Position numbers and translations under genes: made by a program. The notes below the pieces were generated by a model, which was given only the letters and a program-made list of their open reading frames with translations, searched no databases and was not told the DNA's origin. Shown here piece by piece: positions 31,200 through 44,129 of a DNA stretch of 64,000 nt. Numbering within the stretch: the stretch's first letter is position 1; the number at the start of each line of letters is the position of its first letter. The stretch is from Diphasiastrum complanatum (lineage: Eukaryota > Streptophyta > Lycopodiopsida > Lycopodiales > Lycopodiaceae): NCBI GenBank assembly GCA_029204225.1, contig CM055094.1, positions 17,274,402-17,338,401 of the forward strand, read 5' to 3'.

Positions 31200-34070
31200 A
31201 AGCAAGATATGAGTCAAACAAAAAGTGTCCAACCAGGTTGGGTGCCCTACCCACTTAGATCAGCAAAACATGTCATTAAAAATGTCCTATTATACACAGT
31301 GGCTGCAACGACAAAGTCTTTGAGCATGTCCTTATTGAGTGTAACATTCTTTAGCAGCTCAACATTTATCAAGATGAAAGAACCATCCAAATAGAGGCTT
31401 TGCATTGCCGACAGGACATGGCCAACAAGTGTTCCAAAATGTATTACCGAATAAGTAACAAACCTCTTGTGGTCTTTGTTTGCTCTTCTATCCCTGATGG
31501 CACATGCAACATTCTTGTAGTGCACATGGTAACCAGCTTGCCAATCTGCATACAGCTCTCAGAGCTCCGGATATGTGACATCGACATCTTGTAATAAATT
31601 GTCTCTGTCGTACTTTGCAAAATCTGATGCTTCGTTCGGCCGATATAGATCAAATTGAGAATGCTTTTTCTAGTAATCAACTTGGCCTAGATTGTAATCA
31701 CAGTATTCCATTTCTTTTGGCTTTATACACTCTAATGCATACAAGAATGTACATCCTACATATAACTCTAAACTTTCGAAAGGAATTACAAAAATTTTGC
31801 CCTGCAAAATTGCCTAGCATAGGCATCCCTTCTGCTCGATAGTGAGATTATTCTACAGACTCAAAAATTATGTTTTCTCCTAGGGGGCTTCGCAGTCGGC
31901 CCAAGTAAAACCCATTAGACCTGGCAAAAAGGAACAATCCACACGCCATTGCAACTCATAGTTAAATTGGAGTGGCAGCCAAACACAAACTTTTTCAATA
32001 AAAATTTTGAATTCGCGTGCAAGTACCTTATCTGATTTCTTGGATTTGGTCGCACGAGTTTGTTTGGGCTTCTGGATATTGACTGGATCTGCCTCAACTT
32101 CTATCTCTTTTGCATAGGTGGCATCTCTTATTTGAGTCTACAGTGACTCCAGTTCCCTCTTTAGTCGATCGTTCTCAGCCACAACGTTGTGAAATTCCCC
32201 GTGGTCTTCCACACCAAAGCAACTGAAAACTTGTGAACTATCAAGAACACCTGAGTCCACCTGCTTTTCCTTTCTGTAGGTTGCAATCTCTGCCAACAAA
32301 CTGTCAATATTTTTTAGGGCCTACAAATTTTCTTCGTGTGAATCACACCCGTGCATGCAGTCTCCGACAGTTCCTTCAAATCAATCAATTCATCTTCAAA
32401 CCTATTCTTCTCCTCATACAATGGTTGGAGAAGCTCAGCCTTGAATGTTTTTTGCAAAGATACTTGCACCTGCTTCCATTTGGTAGCATCCACCTTGATG
32501 GTGCCTCCATCTGAACAACACTACAAGGTATTGTCGATGCTGATTCTGATGGAAAATGTAAATTGAAATTCCAGTAAAATTCTAGTGACGAACTGATGAG
32601 AGTCTCTTGAACGATTCGCGAAACTGTTCTGATCACAAATAATTTTTGCTTGAGAAGAATTCGCGAAAAGATCAAATAAGCTCTGTAACGAAACGAGAAG
32701 AACTCGCGAAAAAGATCAATCAGGCTTTGTAACGAAGCTTTGCATGCAAAAGAGATTTTTGATAATTTATTGCTTAGATGTTTTGAAAATCATATATGTG
32801 ATCATGAGTGAGTTATGGGCTTTTTAACAAAGTTCTTAATTTTGTTATTTACTATCAACCAATTTTAAAGACCCAAATTGATGAGCATAAAACAAAATAA
32901 AATGAAACGAAATGAAACAAAACTAGATGAAACAAAACGAAGCGAAACGAAACTTGAATGAGCTCTGAAATTGATTTATGCTGAAAGCCAAGTGATCGCG
33001 AAGCAAAACAAAACAAAACACAAAGCAAAAACATTCCCGAACAAAATCAGTTCATGTGGAATTCAAATATGAATGCTGGTCACTGCCGGCTATATCATTC
33101 CTACAATCCTCCCAAATGTAGACAGACACTGCTGATCTACGTTATAGATTAATATAGCATTCAACAAGATTAAACCAATGTGAGAAATTGAATAAACAAG
33201 TAAATGAGATACACGAATAATAGCGGACAAATATTCATTCGAGATCATATCATTCATAATAATATGCGCATAACAGCTACAATATTATCTATTGATCTTT
33301 TGATTTCAAGCATTGTGTGATAGATCCACACAGTGCATTGTCGTGAGAGAAATACAATTCTCCCACGAGTAGTGTCTCACTTACTAGCGGACTTCTGGAT
33401 CTGCTGATCCTCTTACAAAATTGTCTCGTTCACAAGCGGACATATATTCTGTATATTTTCATCTTACAGTTTTATGCATCAAAAACAGAAATTATATAGT
33501 TCGCGAACTTTTTTGTGTCACGTCGTGTAACTTCCCTGATCAGAAAGATTAAACATCTATAACTAATCATGGATTACAAGAGTGGTAGATTAGCCACGTC
33601 CTAAAGTACTTATGCTAATGTCACGATATCAGATCAAATATTTGTACTCCATGGTACTTGATTGATCTTCTTGGTCCTTTGTGAAGCATGAATGATTTTG
33701 TGTCACAAAACAATTTTGTGTCGTGTGTCGCAAAATTGTTCACGAACATTTTTTTTTTGTTTCATGTGTCTTTTGTGTCAAAATCAGGGTGGAAAGCTAG
33801 CAAAGCTTTGGCAATTGAAACGTTTTGTTTCTTCAGCTCTCTCTCAAAGCATGATAGCTTGATTACTCCAAGACTGCTCCTATGTTTCTCGAACAGACCT
33901 TTGTCTAATTCCCTGGATAGAGCTGGAGCTACAGTTCCATGAATAAGCACAGATGATGGATCAACAGCCAAGATGTAGCCAAGTCTGCATCTTTTCACAA
34001 GCATCTGGAATTCCTCTGAGTTCAATCTGCTACGGACCTTCCAATTCACATTAGCTGGTACCGCTGCCAT
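31200..34070 (-). pseudogene. Unrecognised multi-exon gene with a coiled coil, broken by stops
   Basis: Product not identified. First exon from ATG 34070: NSEEFQMLVKRCRLGYIL, then GTVAPALSRELDKGLFEKHR, open to about 33775. A second block (32545-32050) is helical and charged (KAELLQPLYEEKNRFEDELI, AENDRLKRELESL), a likely coiled coil, with a stop and a frame change near 32320 and a TAG near 32135. It ends in a basic tail with a possible donor (AAG|GTACTTGC, about 32020). Further blocks follow possible acceptors (TTTTTGCCAG near 31915 and ATTTTGCAG near 31810): IPFESLELYVGCTFLYALEC, YADWQAGYHVHYKNVACAIR and DRRANKDHKRF, with in-frame TAG and TGA. Splice sites and stops suggest a decayed gene or captured gene; no domain was recognised. 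Confidence 0.4.
32585..33770. other. Non-coding insert rich in TTCGCGAA-like motifs and AAACAAAACGAAA runs
   Basis: Separates the first and second coding blocks of the unrecognised gene. ATTCGCGAA/ACTCGCGAA motifs recur at about 32616, 32660, 32705 and 33500, and a purine-rich AAACGAAATGAAAC-type tract lies at 32880-33020. Edges TGAC (minus strand, near 33780) and GTCA (near 32590) could be LTR ends, but no target duplication or primer-binding site was found. Confidence 0.35.
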
Positions 34071-34520
34071 CGCAAGTTAGTAGCAATTGATCATAAGAGA
34101 GACAAGTAGCACATTAGAGCAAGTATACAAGCATAAAACTTGAAAGCTTGATTGTGAACAGTGATGAGGTAAATGCAAAATGACGTGGAACTCAGAGTAA
34201 ATAGCAAAATGGTCTAAAAATCAGCAATAAAGGTGGCACATGGTTTTAGGGGAACACTTGTCAACAGAAAAGACGTTCGCCGTCATGCAATAACTAAGGA
34301 CTCAACGTATAAACAGAGTAAAAATTATAACATAAATAGGCTTAGCTATTTGGTACTATGGAATATTCTCTTAAGATACCAAAAGCTTGGTAAAAAATAA
34401 TAACGAACAATTGGTTATAGTTTATCCAATGTATCGGTCAATGTTATGAAAGAACGATCAGGGTATAACAAACATATAATGGATGAGTGGATAAAGAAAA
34501 AATAGAAAAAATAAAAACAT

Positions 34521-35432
34521 TTACCCATAATATTTATTTACGCAAGATGCATTTACTCTTGTTGGCTGCAAATTTCCTTGTAAATCCGCTAGCTGAAGGG
34601 ATCCATTATCAAAGATTTCAACTACTTTGTACGGACCCATCCAACGAGTATGTAACTTTCCAAGAAACTTGATATGACAATTATCATATACAAAAGAGCA
34701 AAGTCTCCCTCGCACAAAACGACTTTCCTTATCGTAGTATCAAAGGCTTTCTTTTGGCTTAATTGGATCTTTGTCGTATCGATCAATGCTTGTTTACGAC
34801 TCTCTTCAAGATTTCCAATTGCTCTGAACCTTTCGTCTAAGCTCGATTGCCCTCATCAAACCTAGCTTCAACTTGTACACGATATGTCGGTACCTCAAAC
34901 TCTATCGGCAATATCGGGTGCATGCCATAAGTTAAATAAAATGGAGTTTGTTTTGTAGTCACCTTTTCGGTATTCCTATATGCCCATAGGACAGATGATA
35001 ATTTCTAGTCCCAATCAGATGCATGCGCTGTGGTGATCTTGTCTAAAATTTTTCATAAAATACCATTGACTCGTTCAATCAGACCATTAGGCTTTGGGTT
35101 GTATGGAGTTCTTTTTTGGTGCTTAATCATAAAGTGCTTTGTAAGCAGGCGTATCGTATCATTTAAGAAATGTGTACCTCTATCTCTTACTAACTCCAAT
35201 GGATAGCCATAACGAGTTATTATGTTTCGAAATAGAAACTCTGCAACAGTTTTTGCATCATTCCTTTTTGTTGCTTCCACCTCGACCATCTTTGTCACAT
35301 AGTCAGTTGCTACAAGGACATAACTTCTTTTAGTATAGTGAGTGATAGGCTTTATCGGACCAACAAAGTCAATGCCCCATTTTTTAAATGGTGCAAGTGG
35401 AAGTATCGGCATGAGTGGCCAGTACATTGAAG
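34521..35432 (-). pseudogene. Ty3/Gypsy integrase core and tail (distal part of a split element)
   Basis: Core: FKKWGIDFVGPI, VATDYVTKMVEVEA, LVRDRGTHFLN and NGLIERVNGIL, giving the D, D and E positions. The downstream frames carry the tail: MHPILPIEFEVPTYRVQVEA and then HTRWMGPYKVVEIFDNGSLQ (about 34655-34596). The reading frame shifts several times. The upstream zinc-binding part of the same integrase is at 38723-38943, beyond the inserted Copia element. Confidence 0.88.
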
Positions 35433-36132
35433 TGTGAAGAATTGCCAAAAATTGGCAAATCTAGCTTGATTAAAAACCATGTAGAACTTTGTAAATATTG
35501 TGTATAATTGGGTTCCACACACGTAATGCCAAGTTGCCACGTGGAAACCCACTCCTAATATAGGTTAGGTCAAGTCAAGAGAGTTGGTCATGTCTATTTG
35601 GTGGTCATCCCTACTTTATAGGACCTACACCTAAGTTTAAGGTGAAAATTTGACCAACTAGCTACCTACCAAGCATAACTCTAGGATCTAGGCTAGGGTT
35701 TCATTTTAGGTCAAGGAGAGTGAGTTAACTTCCTTATTACATGCTGGAAATCCACCTAACTTCAAGAAGGAAGTCGAATTTTCTATGTATTCCCTCTCTC
35801 CATAGTGAGAAGATAGAAAATTTTTGGAGCTCATTGGCAATCTCAAGCTAGTTCACTAGGTACATTGAGTTTTTGTGATCCAAATGAAACCAAATCAATT
35901 TTTACTTGTTTCTCAGGTTGAAGGCCGTACTACAGCCTGTATTACACACGTGTGGGATCGGATTTCAATGTTGATCAATGCTTTTGATTGTGAATGCTTG
36001 TTGTTTGTCAAATTGCCAATCTAGATCAACTTTTTTGTGTCTAGTTTTTTGATAGATTGTTAAGCAAGCATCCAATCACTCTTGTGGATATTTTGTAGAT
36101 CCATTTATGGTCCTAAGTACAGTACTTTCACA
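35433..36132 (+). repeat. 5-prime LTR (700 bp)
   Basis: TG...CA ends; CACACGTGTG at 35945-35954, preceded by the near-palindromic GTACTACAGCCTGTATTAC. Primer-binding site follows at once. Confidence 0.92.
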
Positions 36133-36144
36133 TGGTATCAGAGG
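36133..36144 (+). promoter_or_regulatory. Primer-binding site, initiator Met tRNA type (one mismatch)
   Basis: TGGTATCAGAGG, differing from the usual TGGTATCAGAGC only at the last base. Confidence 0.88.
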
Positions 36145-36932
36145 CAAGTACAAGAGCATAAGCCATTGATCTAATGCAAATCTATTTTCAGCAAGTTTTG
36201 GTGCTAAAAGCTAGTATTGAGAGGGCAAGCTAGAATCTTGATTTTGGTGAGGAGATTTGATCCCAAACTTGTTAGGGGTCCAAATCCGTACTATCCACAT
36301 GTGTGGGCACCTCTAAACCTGCACTTAATGCATGGTATTCATTTGATCCAAATAAATTTGATTTGTGAGCTGTTGGTGTAATTTTTGGTGGAAATCCTAG
36401 GATAATCTACCAAGATCATATGCCATTGATTAGATTTGAATTTGTTTCATGGAATCTAATTAATCTAGGCTGAGTCCTATTAAGGTTAAAAACAGGTCTT
36501 GAAAGTACACCAAGAAGGAAGGAAGAGATTAAGTCATGTTTTTTGTCCAAAAATAGCCAAAATTGGCAAGATTTGACTGTAAGTAGATTTCACATCATCT
36601 TATCTTCATTCCAAATTTGTGAGGGAGTGCTAGAACTGAGATTATAAGTCCATTTGTTAGATTAGAAATCTAATCTGAGTGAAAAACTACAAGAGAGAGA
36701 CCTTAGTGAGTTTCTAGAGACAATCAAATCCATTTCTTGGCAAGATTTGTTTGAAAGTAGTTTTCACTTCATCTTATGTTCATTCTAACTTTGTGAGAGA
36801 GTGATAGAACTGTGATTATAAGTCCATTTGTTGGATTAGAAATCAAATTTGAGTGAAACACTGCAAGTGTGAGACCTTTGTAAGTTTCAAGTCAATCAAA
36901 TCCATTTCTTGTTTGTAGAAGTCACTAGTAAG

Positions 36933-37890
36933 ATGGGATCTACTGGAGCATACCTTCTAGAAGCTAGTGAGAGATTGAATTCTACAAATTATGCTATTTG
37001 GAAGGTTAGGATGGAGTCACTCTTGGTGCTCCAAGACCTTTATGAGTTCTTGATTGAAGATGAAGATGAACCTCTAGGTGCACAGGAGTTAGCTAGATAC
37101 AAGAAGAGATCTAGGCTTGCACTTCATTGTGTGAAGATGAATGTGAGCAATGATTTGTTGAGAGAAGTATTAGCATGTACTAGTGCTAAAGAGGCTTGGG
37201 AGTCTTTAAAATCAGTCTATGAATCTAGTAACACTTCAAGAGTACTCATGCTTATAAATTAGATTTTGCAAAGCGTGAAGAGAAGTGAGGAGAGTGCACA
37301 TGATTATGTACTTAGAATCAAGTCTCTAAATAGGTAGTTGGCTTCCATTGGAGAGAAGATTCATGATGGAGAGCTTGTAAAAATTGTCCTTAATGGTCTA
37401 GGACAGGACATTGCAAATTTGGTCCAAAGTTTTGCCATCCAAGACACTTTGCCAACTATAGAAAAACTTCACAATGTAAGGACCAAATATTATCCTATTT
37501 CAATGATAAGAATAATGGTAGTGTTTTTCTCTTCAAGTAAAGATTGTAGAATCTACTTGTTTTCTACCAAAGAAGTTGTCAATGTTGGAAATGTGATCTT
37601 TCAAGAGTGGAAGATTTGTAAACTTGAAGAAGCACCTTTGGATCAACACTTTATTCAGTTCATTGATGGTTTGGAGTCAAGTCAAGTGGAGGAGCAAGCT
37701 CAAGACCCGAGGACTCCAAGAAGAATCTTGAGTATCAAGATGGAGCCATATAGGCTCAATCATATGGATCAAGCAAGGCAAATAGTCTTTGGCAACACTG
37801 TGTATGCACTTAATAGTTTAATTGATGTATCTTCAAGTGCACCAAATGCCTTGGAATTCATGGCTTGGCGTGATGAGATCCTTTAAGAGG
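36933..37890 (+). pseudogene. Gag joined to integrase-RT linker of the non-autonomous Copia element
   Basis: Gag from ATG 36933 (MGSTGAYLLEASERLNSTNY, ALHCVKMNVSNDLL, SSNTSRVLML) with stops at 37261 and 37336. The frame then continues (DGELVKIVLNGLGQDIANLV) to about 37470, where gag passes directly into the integrase-RT linker (DCRIYLFSTKEVVNVGNVIF, 37536-37595). Zinc knuckle, protease, integrase and RT are absent. The last part (LNHMDQARQIVFGNTVYALN) is shared with the related element at 41548-41700. The polypurine tract is TTTGAGGAG (38023-38031). Confidence 0.85.
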
Positions 37891-38031
37891 TGGTGAAAGA
37901 TCCTTCATGGACATCATTCTCTATTGGAGTCTCAAAAGTTTCTTGTTTGTAGCTGGATTTTTTAGACACTTCTAAAAGCATTCATTCATCTATCAAGAGA
38001 GTTGTAGATAGATGAAGCTAAATTTGAGGAG

Positions 38032-38722
38032 TGTGAAGAATTGTCAAAAATTGGCAAACCTTGCTTGATCAAAAACCTGTAGAACTTTGTAAATATTGTG
38101 TATAATTGGGTTCCACACATGTAATGCCAAGATGCCACATGGCAAACCACTCCTAATATAGGTTAGAGAGAGTTGGTCATGTCTATTTGGTGGTCATCCC
38201 TACTTTATAGGACCTACACCTAAATTTAAGGTGAAAATTTGACCAACTAGCTACCTACCAAGCATAACTCTAGGATCTAGGCTAGGGTTTCATTTTAGGT
38301 CAAAGAGAGTGAGTTAACTTCCTTATTACATGCTGGAAATCCACCTAACTTCAAGAAGGAAGTCGAATTTGCTATGTATTCCCTCTCTCCATAGTGAAAA
38401 GATAGAAAATTTTTGGAGCTCATTGGCAATTTCAAGCTAGTTCACTATGTACATTGAGTTTTTGTGATCCAAATGAAACCAAATCAATTTTTACTTGTTT
38501 CTCAGGTTGAAGGCCGTACTACAGCCTGTAGTACACACGTGTGGGCTCGAATTTCAATGTTGATCAATGCTTTTGATTGTGAATGCTTGTTGTTTGTCGA
38601 ATTGCCAATCTAGATCAACTTTTTTGTGTCTAGTTTTTTGATAGATTGTTAAGCAAGCATCCAATCACTCTTGTGGATCTTTTGTAGATCCATTTATGGT
38701 CCTAAAGTACAGTACTTTCACA
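38032..38722 (+). repeat. 3-prime LTR (691 bp)
   Basis: Nearly the same as 35433-36132 by eye, with a few substitutions and short indels. CACACGTGTG at 38534-38543. Followed by the TGAAG duplication. Confidence 0.92.
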
Positions 38723-39243
38723 TGAAGGGGTTGGTTTCCCAACTCTTTGCATGGATCACAGGTTTTTACAAATGCTGCAACATCTTTGTACATCGTTGGC
38801 CACCAATACTTGGCATTTAGGGTCTTCTTTACAATATTCACTACTGCAAAGTTTCCACCTGCATCTTCTGAATGCATGTCTCTAATGACCTTCGGTTTAT
38901 CGATTGATTCTAGACATCTATAAAGCTCTTCATCAGGTCCCATTTTGTAAAGTACGTTATTCCGTATTGTATACGGTGCAACCTAATGTTGGAATACCGT
39001 TTTTTGTTCAAGATAAAAAAGAACTTGATAATTTTAATTTTGAAGGTAATCAATAATGTCACCATATAATGAATCTTTGGCAGATAATAACATAATGTTT
39101 TCATAATTTTGATCAATATTATGATCCAAGATATGGATTTTGACTTCCTCCACAATTAATTCAGCCAAGGCTATGGAACTAACAATACATTGGAAGATAG
39201 ACATCTGTGAATACTCTCTAGAGGGATCTTTTTGGGCTTGCAA
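38723..39243 (-). pseudogene. Ty3/Gypsy RNase H-integrase junction and H2C2 zinc domain (proximal part of a split element)
   Basis: Minus strand: a decayed junction segment (DSLYGDIIDYLQN, about 39073-39035), then ELYRCLESIDKPKVIRDMHS, AKYWWPTMYKDVAAFVKTCD and CKELGNQP. His and Cys positions fit the HHCC zinc domain that precedes the Gypsy integrase core. It continues after the inserted element at 35432. Confidence 0.87.
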
Positions 39244-39886
39244 CTATGTATGCTTCTGAGTACAAAAAAGATGATAGAAAATTAATAAATCAAAATCAAA
39301 ATCATTTACAGAATTATAGTCTCTGATATTGACTAAAACTTCAAAATGTGTGACAATAGTTTATCTGTGGTCGTTGCTTTCTATTTTAAGATTATGTACA
39401 TGGGTCTCATTGAGTTCTCTAACTTCCAGTGGCCAATCACCAATTTCTCATTGAGTTTTCTAACTTCCATTGGCCAATCCCCAATTTCTAGGTCAACTAA
39501 TGGTTTGTCACATTGGTCAATATTCAAAATTATTGTTGATTCTCTTATTTTTTTTAGTTTGATGAATTTGCTCTATTATTTTTTGGAATCTTGGAAGAGC
39601 TCTCAAGTGGATTGAGTGCCCCCCAAGTAAAACAAGAGTACATTCAACAATTTTTCTGTTGGATTCTTGGGAGGCTACACTTTATTGCTTCTTTGCCATA
39701 ATCTTAAATCTATTTTTGGATCTAGAGATGATGGCCTTAGGGGTTATCTTAGGAGTTTTCTTAGTAGTTGGTGCAAAACATTTTCTCTTAGTGACTTTTT
39801 GTTTCTCAATATTTGTTTCATTTGGAGAGAGATAACTCCTACACATGTTGGAAGGAGTAGAGGAGGATAAGCTCTTGTCTTTTTCT
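39244..39886. other. No gene recognised
   Basis: Between the Gypsy fragment and the next LTR. Contains a direct repeat around CTAACTTCCA(G/T)TGGCCAATC (about 39419 and 39460) and short open frames without family signatures. Confidence 0.45.
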
Positions 39887-40573
39887 TGTTAAAAGTATAG
39901 TACTAAGGACCATAAATGAACCTACATAACGCTCCAAGTGATTAATTGATTGATACACCTATCTATTGCAAAACTAGTCACAAGATCTTGATATAGAAAA
40001 GTAATATTGGATCCCACAATTAAGAGCATTCAAAAGCATTGATCAAACATTGAATTTCGAACCCACACATGTGTGGCAATCCCTCCAATATGGCATGTTA
40101 TCAAAGATTAAGTGTAATCAAGTGTAGATACCAAAGCAATCATAAAAACTCAAGACAAATGTGTAGAAACTTCAAGATTGCCAATGTGTTCTCAAAAATC
40201 TATCTCCTCACTATGGAATGGTGAATAGTATGTACAAAAGGGCTTTCTTCCACAAGAGTGAGGTGAAAATCCATCATTTAATAAGAAAGTTGATTGACCC
40301 TTTTTGCCCTAAAATGTCAATCTTACCTAACCCTAGAGTTTTGACAAGTTGGTGGCTAGATAGATCAACCACCTCCATGATTCAAGAAATTTGGCCCTAT
40401 AATTCAGGAATTATGACCAAACAAGCCTAAATAACCCTATGAATGAGATCTAAACTACTTTGACCTCACATCACACATGCCAATGTGGATTCACAAATGT
40501 GGAACCCACCTATGTACAATTTACATGGTTTTAATCAAGCTAGATTTGCCATTTTTGGGCAATTTCTCACACT
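39887..40573 (-). repeat. 3-prime LTR (687 bp) of a minus-strand copy of the non-autonomous Copia family
   Basis: On the minus strand it starts TGTGAGAAATTGCCC after a polypurine tract AATTTGAGGAG and ends near TACTTTTAACA. It carries CACACATGTGTGG at about 40064. Related to 35433-36132. Confidence 0.82.
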
Positions 40574-40637
40574 CCTCAAATTTAGCTTGATCTATCTACA
40601 ACTCTCTTGCTTGATGAATGAATACTTTGAAAGTGTT

Positions 40638-41410
<773 letters not shown>

Positions 41411-42299
41411 GTGTCTAAAAAATCCAAAACTAAGGAACTTTTGAGGCTCCAATAGAGAGTGATGTCCATGAAGGATCTTTCACCACCTCTTAAAGGATCC
41501 CTTAAATGATGTTTCATTATTGTGTCTACTATAAGCACACTTCAAAACTAAACACCATGCCAAGCTATGAATTTCAAGGCATTTTGTGGACTTGATGGTA
41601 CATCAATTAAGCTATTAAGTTCATAAATAGTTTTGCCAAAAACAACTTGCCTTGGTTGATTCATATGATTGAGCCTTGATGGCTCCAAATTCAATTCTAG
41701 ATTAGAATTGTCAAAGCTTCTTGCATCATCTTCATGATATAATGCAAGAATGAATGTTGATCCATCATTAAACATAAGGATAAGAATTGGATCATGTCCT
41801 CTCAAAATGGATTTAAGAGAGTAAAGAAGAATTTCGAGCTAAGTATGCCAAGAACTTGGTTCTACCTCCATGATCTTGATGATCTCTCCATGATTATGCC
41901 AATCCCTTACCTTCAAGAACCTTTCCTCACATAGAGAAACACCAAATGGATTGATGAATGCATGAGAGATGTCACTCTCCTTGCCTTTCCTTCCTTTTCC
42001 AATGAATTTGAGCCTTGATATCTCCATCTTGGACTTTGAAGGTCTCCTTGGAGTTCTAGGCCCTTCACTTTTTCCTTGCACTTGACTCGGCTCCTCTCCG
42101 TCAATGAGTTGAATAAGGTGTTGATCCAAAGGTGCTGCTTCAACTTTGCTAGTCTTCCACTCACGAAAGATCACATTACCACCATTGACAACTTCTTTGG
42201 TGGAAAACATGTATATTCTACAATCTCTACTCAGTGGAAAGCAAAACACTACCAGTATACCTATCATTGAAGTAAGATAATCTTTTATCCTTACATTAG

Positions 42300-42664
42300 A
42301 TTACTAATCTATGCATTGATTTCTAGCTTATCTTGGCTTGAACTCCACAAATTGGCTCCAAAATCATGCTAAACACTTCACATGTGTGGATGTATGGCCT
42401 ACTGTAGCCTGTGAACAATACTTGCCCCTTTAAACTCTTCTAATGACTACAAAAATCCAAATGCCAATAGCAATCATTGTTAGGGGGATTGGGAGCCTTA
42501 AGATACAACATACATGGAATGTCTCACACATTCTCATTACCATATGCCTAGGGATATGACTTAGAAAAGAGTATCCTATGCTTTTGGGACGTGTGACAAC
42601 CCACAACATGTTTTCAATGCAATTTACAAGTGAAAAAATCAAACTAGCTTGTGTAATTTTAACA
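42300..42664 (-). repeat. Truncated 3-prime LTR of a TGTTAAAA Copia family
   Basis: On the minus strand it starts TGTTAAAATTACACAAGC after the polypurine tract GAGGAGGAG and stops near 42300, where it meets the preceding element. It matches the plus-strand LTR at 42797-43474 (TTCAAGCCAAGATAAGCTAG, GATTAGTAATCTA). Confidence 0.82.
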
Positions 42665-42796
42665 CTCCTCCTCACAACTAGTTTGTAGATAACATAGACT
42701 TGCTTATCAACCCAAGGGATGATCTAACTTCACAAATGAAGCTCTTTGAAGTGTTTTAGAGAGGATATCAGCAACACATTCACTACTTGTGCTCCA
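42665..42796 (-). pseudogene. Copia RNase H C-terminal end
   Basis: Minus strand: STSSECVADILSKTLQ, then FVKLDHPLG and stop, the normal end of a Copia polyprotein, followed by a polypurine tract and the LTR. Cut on the right by an LTR inserted at 42797. Confidence 0.8.
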
Positions 42797-43474
42797 TGTT
42801 AAAGTTACACAAGCTAGTTTGCACAATTACCACTTGTAAATGACTTTGAGGCCATGTTGTGGGATGTCACACGTGCCAAAAGCATAGGATACCTTATTCT
42901 AAGTCAAATAATTAACCTAGCTTTGGAATGGTACCTTTGGGATATGTCCAAAGAGTGCATAGATAGGGTAGAGAAAAAGTAGGAGCTAAAAATTGCATTT
43001 TTCTCATTGTTTTTGGATCTCGAGGCATTGACCCTAAATAGGGTGGATCAAGTGGATCTTTAGGCTATATGTTAGGGTTAGGTTATGATGAATACATAGA
43101 AGCCCTAATATGCTCAGATCCGAGCTCTACATGTATAAATATGTGATGGGATGTCCATCCAATTATGAACAAAATCGAGATTTTCCTTCTTGACTAGTTT
43201 GAGTCTATGATTTGATTGATGAATGCTATTGGCATAGGATTTTTTGTGATGATTGCATGAGTTTGGAGTTGCAGGTACAGTACACAGGCAGCAGCAGGCC
43301 GTACTTTCACATGTGTGAAGAGTTTTGGTGCTAATTCATGGAGTTCAAGCCAAGATAAGCTAGGAATCAATGCATTGATTAGTAATCTAGCTTCTAAATC
43401 CTGTTTGGATCTTAAGTAGGTGCTTTCTCCATAAATTCTAGGATCAAATGGGATTATTTGCTGCATTTTTATCA
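42797..43474 (+). repeat. 5-prime LTR (678 bp) of the TGTTAAAA Copia family
   Basis: Starts TGTTAAAGTTACACAAGC and ends TTTTTATCA, followed by TGGTATCAGAAC (43475-43486), a variant initiator Met tRNA primer-binding site. It lies head-to-head with the truncated LTR at 42300-42664. Confidence 0.85.
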
Positions 43475-43486
43475 TGGTATCAGAAC

Positions 43487-44120
43487 AATTCAAAGAATTG
43501 AGCTTCACTTCATGCTAGAATCATAGATTTTGATGCAATTCAAGCATTGATTGCTATCTAGACATAATCTATGAGTAGTACCTTCAATTCTTGATCAATT
43601 TGAGTGAAGTGGGATCTAATGGTTTTTGATTTACAGTCTTTTTAGCTTCAAAATCTGAGTTATGGTCATCTCTTATCAATTGGATCAAAACAACAAGTAT
43701 TTTGCACTTTCATCATATTGATGCTACTCGATTTGTGGAGTCTATCACAAGAAATAGTTTTCAATCAATCAAAAGAAAGGTAGATCCTTATCTTTGGTAC
43801 TGTAATAGGTCATTCTTAGACTTATTGAGGTCTTAGGAATTCAATTTTGGGGTTAGCCCAAAGACTTTGATAAGTGCTCATCAAGGAATGGAATTCTAGT
43901 CAAGATTGTGTTCAATTTTTGCTTGATTTGTGAGATAGTTTGGATTGATTATTGCATGATGATTCAACCTAATCTTGTAGGAATGATTTGAAGAGGCATT
44001 TATGTGCATATGATTCTTTTTGGTTCAGGTTAGGTGAATCTTATATCCTTATGAAGTCGAGATAAAGGAGGAGGCAATTCTAGATCCATTTTTTATGCAA
44101 ATTCAAGCCATTGATCAATT
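43487..44120 (+). other. Probable leader of the TGTTAAAA Copia element, no gag seen
   Basis: Follows the primer-binding site. No UBN2 gag could be read before the sequence changes to minus-strand Copia protease remnants. Confidence 0.5.
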
Positions 44121-44129
44121 TCAAATTCT

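Larger units (their letters stand above)
35433..38722 (+). mobile_element. Complete non-autonomous Copia element (3290 bp) with 5-bp target duplication
   Basis: LTRs 35433-36132 and 38032-38722, both starting TGTGAAGAATTG and ending AGTACTTTCACA. Target duplication TGAAG at 35428-35432 and 38723-38727. It sits within the minus-strand Gypsy integrase gene, between the zinc-binding domain and the catalytic core. It has a primer-binding site and a polypurine tract but no protease, RT or RNase H, so it must have been moved by another element's proteins. Confidence 0.93.

Noticed and set aside
32880-33020. AAACAAAACGAAA tract as a regulatory array
   Set aside because: Low-complexity purine-rich sequence without a regular period.
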